From Deltaproteobacteria bacterium RBG_13_52_11 (lineage in GTDB: Bacteria; Desulfobacterota; B13-G15; RBG-16-54-18), in NCBI GenBank assembly GCA_001797745.1, contig MGQF01000018.1:8118-23926 (forward strand): a stretch of DNA of 15,809 nucleotides, written 5' to 3'. The notes beneath the pieces are model-generated. The model searched no databases and was not told where the DNA came from. It worked only from the letters and a program-made list of their open reading frames with translations. A program made the position numbers and the translations under genes. Numbering within the stretch: the first letter of the stretch is position 1; every line of letters begins with the position of its first letter. This document shows, piece after piece, positions 6,463-12,569 of the stretch.

Positions 6463-7446
6463 CTACTCGAACATGAAGCCCCGCTCGTAAAAGACCCTCG
6501 AGCAGGCATCGACGACCTCAGAATCATAAAGGGCACCCTTGTTGTGCAAAATTTCCTCTAATGCACCCTCTATACCATGGGCCGGTCGGTAGGGTCGGTT
6601 CGAGAGCATGGCCTCAACAACATCAGCTACCGCTAAGATCCGCGCCTCCACCACGATCTCATCACCCGAAAGACCCTGGGGATAGCCAGAACCATCCAGC
6701 AATTCGTGATGTTGCAGGACGATTTTGGCAATCGGCCGGGAAAATGTGATCCCATATAATATATCATGACCTATTTGGGGATGAGCCTCAATGATAGTAA
6801 ATTCGGGTTCGCTTAACTGGGTGGGCTTGATGAGGATTTCAGTAGGTATATGTATCTTGCCGATATCATGAACAATAGCTGCCAGACGGAGCCTTTCGTT
6901 CTTACCCTTGGGAAGCCCCATTTCCTCGGCAATGGCACAGGCAAGCTTTGTCACCCGTTTTTGATGACCAGCGGTAAACGGATCCCGTATCTCTGTTACC
7001 GCGGCAATGGCAATGATCGTTTTTTCCAGGCTTTTTTTCAATCGCTCAACACCCTTCTTGAGCTTCCCTTCTGTCCGAGTGCGCAAGACAATTTCACCCT
7101 GCAAATGTCTATTCGCTGTGACAAGCTCGGCCGTGCGCAGCCTAACCTGTAGTTCTAAACTATTATATGCGTTTATCAGCTCCTTCTCAGCAAGGCCAAG
7201 TCTTTGTGAAAGACGAAAAATGGAATACACAATTGGTGGGGCCACACAAGCAGGGATTATAGCGGAGGAAAGAATACCAACGGGTGTGATTTCACCTAAA
7301 ACGGTTCCAATGCACAAATACAACAGAAATGAGAAAAGAATTGATAAAAATGTAGCTATGAGTGTCGTCTTGGCGATGCCAAATTTGCGTAAAAAGTTAC
7401 GAAGCATTATATCTCTCTTCATCCTCCCTACAGAGTCACCAAACAT
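6463..7446 (-). CDS. Membrane-anchored HD-GYP domain protein, putative cyclic-di-GMP phosphodiesterase
   Basis: A 327-residue signalling protein. Two hydrophobic segments (about 28-50 and 54-77) form a membrane hairpin, followed by a coiled coil (about 83-140) and a C-terminal HD-GYP domain (about 145-320). Catalytic landmarks are intact: TAGHQKRV (His161), HDIGKIHIP (His193-Asp194), His222, HHELLDGSGYP (246-256) and ADV with Asp275. The family hydrolyses c-di-GMP to pGpG or GMP using a metal centre. There is no receiver, PAS or GAF input domain, so the membrane hairpin is probably the sensor or anchor. ATG 7446 is preceded by GGAG and overlaps the stop of a 14-codon leader ORF (TAATG). In-frame ATGs at codons 9 and 14 are alternative starts, the last also having GAGAG upstream. 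No GGDEF partner is visible in the window. Confidence 0.9.
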   Translation of the reverse strand: MFGDSVGRMKRDIMLRNFLRKFGIAKTTLIATFLSILFSFLLYLCIGTVLGEITPVGILSSAIIPACVAPPIVYSIFRLSQRLGLAEKELINAYNSLELQVRLRTAELVTANRHLQGEIVLRTRTEGKLKKGVERLKKSLEKTIIAIAAVTEIRDPFTAGHQKRVTKLACAIAEEMGLPKGKNERLRLAAIVHDIGKIHIPTEILIKPTQLSEPEFTIIEAHPQIGHDILYGITFSRPIAKIVLQHHELLDGSGYPQGLSGDEIVVEARILAVADVVEAMLSNRPYRPAHGIEGALEEILHNKGALYDSEVVDACSRVFYERGFMFE

Positions 7447-7490
7447 TATCTCTCTCCAGTATCTGTATCATCGCCGATAAGGTGCCTCAT
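7446..7490 (-). CDS. Possible 14-residue leader peptide upstream of the HD-GYP gene
   Basis: A short ORF encoding MRHLIGDDTDTGER. It has AAGGAG ten bases upstream (7501-7506 on the plus strand) and sits downstream of a good extended -10 element. Its stop TAA shares one base with the ATG of the HD-GYP gene (TAATG). The arrangement suits translational coupling or a regulatory leader. It may equally be a fortuitous frame in the leader; no homologue is recognised. Confidence 0.35.
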   Translation of the reverse strand: MRHLIGDDTDTGER

Positions 7491-7520
7491 ACGTGTTTTT
7501 CTCCTTAAGTCTGACATTTT

Positions 7521-7529
7521 ATTATAGCA
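7521..7529 (-). promoter_or_regulatory. Extended -10 promoter element for the HD-GYP transcript
   Basis: The minus strand reads TGC-TATAAT, a consensus -10 with the extended TGN. No good -35 is seen at 16-18 bp, which is usual for extended -10 promoters. The start would fall near 7514, giving a leader of about 70 nt that contains the 14-codon ORF. Confidence 0.5.
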
Positions 7530-7629
7530 TAATTTTGATTTGACACGAAATCAGTTTTTGGCACGTTAAAAATATCGAACCCATATCAAAATAAGTATAT
7601 CTGCATTGCCTTGCCATAATTAAAGGCCT

Positions 7630-7680
7630 CACCCTGAAAACGCCGCGCAAACGCGATGTCTCAGGGCGTCCTGACCGTTC
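7630..7680. repeat. Cluster of short palindromes
   Basis: CCCTGA (7632-7637) pairs with TCAGGG (7661-7666), and within or beside it lie CGCG-caaa-CGCG and TCAGG-GCGT-CCTGA. This GC-rich, foldable patch sits in AT-rich intergenic DNA and overlaps the end of the DedA-like fragment. It may be a REP-type element or part of whatever truncated the gene. No second copy is seen in the window. Confidence 0.3.
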
Positions 7681-7750
7681 GCCCCGCTGAGGTGCCTCTT
7701 ACAATAGCCCAATAACCGTAGGTCTTCAGAAGGGTTTCTAATGGGATCAT
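7661..7750 (-). pseudogene. Probable DedA-family N-terminal fragment
   Basis: A 29-codon frame starting at ATG 7750 reads MIPLETLLKTYGYWAIVRGT and then SAGRTV before a stop. The segment ETLLKTYGYWAI followed by GT and GxTV matches the start of DedA membrane proteins, where the usual text is YGYxAIxxGTFxEGETV. One codon appears to be lost at the E of EGET. Nothing DedA-like follows in any frame, and no ribosome site precedes it. The call rests on this one short motif. Confidence 0.35.
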
Positions 7751-7909
7751 GGATCGATAGACATCTGCATGGGGAAGACCATTGTGTTTTTATGACGCCC
7801 ATATTCTTCTCTGAACCGATTGATATGTCCCCCACGTCTTTTGTTGAAGGGCCGCTTCATAAATCAAGATACGAATTACAATGTTCAAAACAGTAATGGC
7901 AAATAATTT

Positions 7910-7933
7910 TTGCGAGGGAACTATCCCTCACAA
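7910..7933 (-). terminator. Hairpin at the end of the LysE-type gene
   Basis: GAGGGA (7914-7919) and TCCCTC (7924-7929) form a perfect stem around ACTA. It is extended by TTG/CAA beyond one C-A mismatch. It lies four bases past the stop codon of the exporter gene. The tract after the stem on the minus strand is A-rich and then T-rich rather than a clean T-run, so it may act as an mRNA 3'-end stabiliser or a weak terminator. Confidence 0.5.
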
Positions 7934-7936
7934 TAA

Positions 7937-8581
7937 TTAACCAAGCAAAATCCTTAATGAATTAATAAGAAAATACAAAGATAAGATGATAAGCACAATG
8001 CCGAGCGACATATAGATCTTCTGCATAGCCTTGTTTGAGAAGAACTTTTTAGCCCAATGTAAGGCCACGGCGAGGGCAATCAAATATGTTGCGAGCCCCA
8101 AACCCCCAAACAAGACAAAGGAGAGGGAAAGGGCGGGAGTAAATGTGTCAACCAGATTTAAATGCCTCACAATTTGAACGCCGATGAGCCACCAGAAGAT
8201 CATCATGGGGTTAACGACCGAAAGAGAGAAGCCTGTGATAAATGCAATGCGTTTGCTCTTCAAAATTAAACGGTCAAACCCCAGCGAATGCAGCTGAGCG
8301 CCTTGTCTCAAGGTGAAGAACGCCAAAATCCAGAGGATTATTGTGCCGCAGAGCTCAAAAATGGCGACTGCTTTGGGGTTGTCAAAAAAAGGCGCTACTC
8401 CGAATAAGGCGATTGTGCCATACATGAAATCAGAAGAAATAGAACCAAACACAACCATCACGGCAGACCGCAGGTGATTGTGCAGGGAGCGTTTCGCAAT
8501 CTCGATCTGGGCGGGCCCCACGGGAATGGCGCTGACAAACCCTAAACTATATATCACGAGCAGCAATAAAAATGTCTTCAT
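7937..8581 (-). CDS. LysE-type translocator family exporter
   Basis: A 214-residue inner-membrane protein with about six hydrophobic segments, the normal size and topology for the LysE/RhtB superfamily of amino-acid and small-molecule exporters. The N-terminal signature is present as SAIPVGPAQIEIAKRSL near residues 17-33, followed by FGSISSDFMYG. A mid-protein FSLSVVNPMMIFWW corresponds to the conserved L-NP segment of the family. The substrate cannot be inferred. The start ATG 8581 has only a weak ribosome site. The gene stands alone between decayed DNA on both sides (IS30 remnant upstream, DedA-like fragment downstream), and a stable hairpin follows its stop. Confidence 0.8.
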   Translation of the reverse strand: MKTFLLLLVIYSLGFVSAIPVGPAQIEIAKRSLHNHLRSAVMVVFGSISSDFMYGTIALFGVAPFFDNPKAVAIFELCGTIILWILAFFTLRQGAQLHSLGFDRLILKSKRIAFITGFSLSVVNPMMIFWWLIGVQIVRHLNLVDTFTPALSLSFVLFGGLGLATYLIALAVALHWAKKFFSNKAMQKIYMSLGIVLIILSLYFLINSLRILLG

Positions 8582-8673
8582 GTATTTTCTGGTTAACCTA
8601 CAAAAGATCGTCTTGCGAAAATGTTTGTACCTTCCATTCCCACAGGTAAACCGTTTTTAGCAATGCTCTACAT

Positions 8674-9140
8674 TCAAGGAGCACGTGCACTACTTTCGTT
8701 AAAGACCTCATGAGGGGTTCTATAGTTCAAACCGGACGAGGTCTGTTATTGAGTAAGTCCTCGATCTGTTTGAGTTGCTCTGGGGTAATTGTCGCAGAAT
8801 CTCTCTTCTTTGGCAAGAGGCATCTGATGAGACCGATGGTATGTTCCACCGAGCCCTTTTCCTAGCTGTGATACCGTTCACAGAAATATGACTGAGTACC
8901 AAGGGTATGATTGATCAGGATGTGCCCGACATTTTCAGGGCCGTTTTCATTGATGATGGTCCTCTCTCATATGTTCGGGGTGTCGGTTCAGGAGAAGGTT
9001 GTGCACTTTTCGTGACTCTCCGGCCCTTTTCGCTGCGAGCTTTGCGATAGATATTGTGCGGCTGAGCCGCCCCAGTGATTACTCTCTTGTATTAACAACC
9101 TATCTTCATGACGCCCGCAAACCTCAAAAACAAGATCCTC
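8674..9140 (-). pseudogene. Decayed IS30-family transposase (C-terminal half)
   Basis: The minus strand, read across shifting frames, gives the catalytic half of an IS30 transposase. In order: EDLVFEVCGRHEDRLL (about 9140-9095, the WEGD region), RLSRTISIAKLAAKRAGESR then HPEHMR (9069-8965), and TIINENGPENVGH (the DNG-E region, its aspartate replaced). LGTQSYFCERYHS follows with a TAG stop at 8862-8864 where SW is expected. Then come EKGSVEHTIGLIR (with the catalytic glutamate region), TPEQLKQIEDLLNNRPRP, a further shift near 8730-8737, and LNYRTPHEVF to a stop at 8674. At least three frameshifts and one nonsense change are visible, so it is inactive. The N-terminal HTH half was not found; inverted terminal repeats were not identified. 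Confidence 0.8.
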
Positions 9141-9223
9141 TTGGACGTGTATGGACCTCTCGCTGCCGCGCAAGACCTTGATTTTTCTATCTGTCCTCTA
9201 AAAGTCATCGCACATTTCTCTTC

Positions 9224-10720
9224 TTATCTCACAACCACCTCGACATAACCGGAATTGCCACTTCGGTGGTCAAGCGCAAGCGCCGCTGTTTTTTGACCTG
9301 CCTTCAAAGTATTCACCAGACTAATAAAGCCTTCCAGGTTATCAATAGATTGACCATTGATTCCCAGGATTATATCCCCTACTTCAAAACCAGCCTGCCC
9401 AAGAGGCCCCTTGGGGTCCATCTGAACAATAGCAACCCCTTGTCCGGAATTCAAACCATACTTTTCGGCCTCTTTGGTTGTTACAGATCTGAATTCTCCT
9501 CCCAAACGCTCTTTGACGGAGGCAGAGAGCATTTTTGCCGCATCCCCCAAATTGCCGATTTTGACCGTAAACTCTTCTTTTTTCCCATTGCGCAACACGC
9601 CCACCTTCGCCTCTTGACCAATGGTGCTTGCGGCCACCTCGTTCCGAAGCGTAGTGGCATCCTTTATTTCTTTCCCCTGGTATGCGATCACGACATCGCC
9701 CTTTTTCAACCCGGCTTTCTCTGCCGGTCCCCCCTTGACTAATTCAGCGATCAATGCGCCCTTTGTACTTTCCCTGCCAGACGATTTGGCCAGCTCCGGG
9801 GTGAGGTCCTGTATGCTGACACCTAACCACCCCCGCTGTATTTTGCCATGGCCAATCAGTTGCCTGGCGATATAGAGGGCCATATTGCTGGGGATAGCAA
9901 AACCGATCCCCTCATAACCGCCCGATGCCGATACAATCACAGCGTTCACCCCTATCACCTCTCCCTGAAGGTTCAAAAGAGGACCACCACTATTACCCGG
10001 ATTGATAGCAGCGTCAGTCTGTAAAAAATCCTGGTAGGTGCTGGGATCCGTAATTCCCGTCCGATGCTTGGCGCTGATGATCCCCTGCGTGACCGTCTGA
10101 TCTAGACCGCGTGGATGGCCGATGGCCACCACCCACTCACCCACCTGCACCTTGTCAGAATCTCCGAAGGTCACGGAAGGGAGAGATCCCTTTGCCGAAA
10201 TTCGAATCACCGCCAAATCGGTTTTCTGATCAGTACCCACGACTTTTGCAGGGTACTGTTCACCGCTTGCTAGAAGTACCTGAATTTTTGTGGCTCCTGC
10301 CACTACATGGTTATTGGTGAGGATGTGCCCCCGGGAATCCATGATCATCCCCGTTCCCAGGCCCTTTAATTCCCGCCTGAACTTTTTCGGCATATCTTTA
10401 GGAATGCCAAAGAAGCGTTGAAAGAAAGGATCATCCTCGAACGGTAATAAGGGGCTCGCCACCTCTTGGCGCTGAGTCACCTCAATGTGCACCACAGCGG
10501 GGATAGTCTGCTGTGCCACCCGCACGATGGCAGTGCTCAAGTCTACCGATGTGGCGGCTTTCGTTGCCGTCTGGACATCAATCGATAACGGTGAAACAGG
10601 ACCATCTGTTGATTTTTGGGTTTGATCATTCTGCTTGTTACACGCGGTAAAAAGGCATGCAATGAGCAACATCGACACCAGTCCCGAGCACGCTAAATAA
10701 TTGGGAAAACGTTTCACCAT
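9224..10720 (-). CDS. htrA: Do/HtrA-type serine endoprotease with lipoprotein signal
   Basis: A 498-residue envelope protease and chaperone that degrades misfolded proteins. Residues 1-27 form a lipoprotein-like signal: a basic start, a hydrophobic core, then LIAC (Cys22) or TAC (Cys27). The trypsin-like domain (about 60-290) has the full triad: LTNNHVVAG His138, KTDLAVI Asp168 and GNSGGPL Ser244. Two PDZ domains follow, about 297-388 (GWLGVSIQDL, KGGPAEKAGLKKGDVV) and 408-490 (GPLGQAGFEVGDIILGINGQ). This is the DegP/DegQ arrangement. ATG 10720 is chosen over the upstream ATG 10819. It has a perfect AGGAGG six bases upstream, and the signal peptide begins right there; the longer start would add 33 non-conserved residues. 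No sigma-E or CpxR site was recognised. It is transcribed alone. Confidence 0.93.
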   Translation of the reverse strand: MVKRFPNYLACSGLVSMLLIACLFTACNKQNDQTQKSTDGPVSPLSIDVQTATKAATSVDLSTAIVRVAQQTIPAVVHIEVTQRQEVASPLLPFEDDPFFQRFFGIPKDMPKKFRRELKGLGTGMIMDSRGHILTNNHVVAGATKIQVLLASGEQYPAKVVGTDQKTDLAVIRISAKGSLPSVTFGDSDKVQVGEWVVAIGHPRGLDQTVTQGIISAKHRTGITDPSTYQDFLQTDAAINPGNSGGPLLNLQGEVIGVNAVIVSASGGYEGIGFAIPSNMALYIARQLIGHGKIQRGWLGVSIQDLTPELAKSSGRESTKGALIAELVKGGPAEKAGLKKGDVVIAYQGKEIKDATTLRNEVAASTIGQEAKVGVLRNGKKEEFTVKIGNLGDAAKMLSASVKERLGGEFRSVTTKEAEKYGLNSGQGVAIVQMDPKGPLGQAGFEVGDIILGINGQSIDNLEGFISLVNTLKAGQKTAALALDHRSGNSGYVEVVVR

Positions 10721-10865
10721 AAGTATCCTCCTTTTTTTATAGATGCTAACGCAAATGCTCTTTCCTCCACCATTGCTTGTCCCTTCTAAATAGTTGGGTG
10801 AGCATTTCTCCAGTTGCATTCTCCGATCCGCTCCCCATTAAAAAGAAGACTATGTGGACCTTCTG

Positions 10866-11009
10866 TTAGTTTTTTCTCTTCAAAATTTTACCTTCGTGTA
10901 AAAAATCTTCGTTGGCATCGTCTTCTGTTAAGCCCTGGGGTGTTGTGTGTAGTTGGTTGAGTAATTCAGATGCAGCGACACTCCAAAAGGCTTGTGCGAT
11001 CTCGTTCAT
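10866..11009 (-). pseudogene. Detached N-terminal domain of a P-type cation ATPase (47 codons)
   Basis: A 47-codon frame beginning at ATG 11009 reads MNEIAQAFWSVAASELLNQL, then TTPQGLTEDDAN, and stops after KILKRKN. This is the cytoplasmic N-terminal domain of MgtA/Ca-type P-type ATPases, whose usual text is FWxxxxxELLxxLxTTxxGLTxxEAxxRLxxxGxN. No membrane segment, DKTGT motif or other ATPase part follows in any frame before the htrA start. AAGGA lies seven bases upstream of the ATG, so the piece could still be translated as a small protein. The likeliest reading is a truncated gene; a retained micro-protein is possible. Confidence 0.7.
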
Positions 11010-11195
11010 CTTAGATTCCTTGATACCGTCTGGCAAAAAACACAAAAAGGTCTACCTCGCAATTGGTAGAACTGAATCCCCTTTAGCCAGAACGTGCTCG
11101 GACAGGAGAAGCCCTTTGTTTCCTTTAACGATAAAGGTATATGTCTCAGATCATAGGTGCGATCGTTTTTTAAAAACGCGGTCTAGATCATGCGC

Positions 11196-12557
11196 CTACT
11201 CCTCCATCTTCATAGAAGGGTCAGCCTTGCCGATAGTTTCAAGAATTTCTTTTTTCTTTTCTTCTTGTGTAGTTGCGTCGTTCGCTTCCAGGTTCAGACG
11301 CATGAGGGGTTCCGTGTTGGACGCCCTGAGGTTAAACCACCAGGCGTCGTATTCTATGCTCAATCCATCCAGATGATCTTTCCTGGCATCTTTATAGTTC
11401 TCCTCGAGGGCAGTGAAAACGGCATCTTTATCTTTTACCCGGATATTGATCTCTCCCGTTGCGTAATATTTTTGGAGAGGGTGAATTAAGCGTGAAAGAG
11501 GGATATCCTTCAAAGATAGAAAGTTCAACATCTGGATCATGGTAAAGATGGCATTGTCGGTAAATCCCATATCCCGGTAGTAATAATGTCCGGAAAGTTC
11601 GCCGGCAAACAAGGCATTTTCTTCTCTCAACGTGGCCTTGATAAAGGCGTGACCTACCCGAGTTCGTACCGCCTTTCCTCCAAGCCGGGTAATGGTCTCG
11701 GGGACAATTCGGCTTGAACGCAAGTCATAAAGGATCGTTGCCCCCGGCTCCTTAGTCAGAAGGAACTCGCCGATGAGTGCCGTTACCAGGGCCTCAGGGA
11801 TTCGTCCTCCCTTTTCATCGATAAAGCCGCAACGATCGGCGTCTCCATCAAAGGCCACACCGATATCCGCGTTTTCCCGACGCACCATGGCCTGCAAATC
11901 ACGGGTGGCGGACGGCAGGAGAGGATTGGCAATGTGGTGGGGGAATCTCCCATCTGGTTCCATATAGAGGGGTATCAGGGTCCAGATAGGAACCCTCTTG
12001 AAGAAGCCGGATACCTCCGGCCCGGCCATGCCATTTCCCGCATCCACCACAATTTTTAATGGCCTTGGGTTGTGGACAAAGCTGCTCAGTTTTTCGATAT
12101 ACCTATCCACCATATCGAGTTCCTGGTAAGAACCCCCTGAGGGATGGCTTCGCTGTACAGGTAGCCCTTCATGCACCAACCGTTCCAGGTCAGGCAACCC
12201 CTGGTCTCCGCTCAAGGCAATGGCCTCTTCCCGGCAGAGTTTTAGGCCATTCATCCCGCCGGGGAGATGGGACGCCGTCACCATGACTCCACCGTCAAAC
12301 CGCCCGTCGATGATGGCATAATAGAGCAGAGGGGTGGAGGTCATCCCGATATCGGTGACTGACGCCCCTGATGCGATGGCTCCCTCTATAAAGGCCTTGG
12401 CAAGCGCTGAAGACGAAAGCCGCATATCACGTCCGATCACAATGCTCTGGGCATTGAGCAAGAGGACAAAGGCAGCACCGATTTTCTTTGCCGTCGCCTC
12501 ATTTAATTCATCGGGATAGGAGCCTCGTATGTCGTAAGCTTTAAAAATACCCCCCAT
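11196..12557 (-). CDS. Phosphomannomutase/phosphoglucomutase
   Basis: A 453-residue alpha-D-phosphohexomutase that moves phosphate between C1 and C6 of glucose or mannose phosphates. Four family loops are intact: the phosphoserine loop TASHLPGGMNG (Ser96), the metal loop DGDADR (237-242), the sugar loop GELSGH (319-324) and the phosphate loop RASNTEP (411-417). The N-terminus IFKAYDIRG is typical of the ManB/AlgC group. The position after the histidine of the serine loop is Leu instead of the commoner Asn. Length is normal. It lies 12 bp downstream of glgP, and its AGGAGG (12566-12571) overlaps the glgP stop codon, so the pair is coupled. In that context it probably converts the glucose-1-phosphate released from glycogen to glucose-6-phosphate; mannose-1-phosphate formation is equally possible. 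Confidence 0.93.
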   Translation of the reverse strand: MGGIFKAYDIRGSYPDELNEATAKKIGAAFVLLLNAQSIVIGRDMRLSSSALAKAFIEGAIASGASVTDIGMTSTPLLYYAIIDGRFDGGVMVTASHLPGGMNGLKLCREEAIALSGDQGLPDLERLVHEGLPVQRSHPSGGSYQELDMVDRYIEKLSSFVHNPRPLKIVVDAGNGMAGPEVSGFFKRVPIWTLIPLYMEPDGRFPHHIANPLLPSATRDLQAMVRRENADIGVAFDGDADRCGFIDEKGGRIPEALVTALIGEFLLTKEPGATILYDLRSSRIVPETITRLGGKAVRTRVGHAFIKATLREENALFAGELSGHYYYRDMGFTDNAIFTMIQMLNFLSLKDIPLSRLIHPLQKYYATGEINIRVKDKDAVFTALEENYKDARKDHLDGLSIEYDAWWFNLRASNTEPLMRLNLEANDATTQEEKKKEILETIGKADPSMKMEE

Positions 12558-12569
12558 TGATCGTGCCTC

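Noticed and set aside
7629..7835. A 68-codon minus-strand ORF between HD-GYP and LysE-type genes
   Set aside because: No ribosome site and no family pattern; the DedA-like text lies in a different frame of the same strand.
8988..9173. A 61-codon minus-strand ORF as a stand-alone gene
   Set aside because: Its first part decodes as the WEGD region of the IS30 fossil and its later part is out of frame with the transposase text, so it is a fragment frame.
10721..10819. Upstream ATG extending the HtrA protein by 33 residues
   Set aside because: The inner ATG at 10720 has a perfect AGGAGG and begins the signal peptide; the extension would bury the signal sequence.
11163..11180. CGTTTTTTAAAAACG palindrome after the hexomutase gene as a terminator
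   Set aside because: Almost no loop, weak A-T stem and no T-run beyond it on the minus strand.
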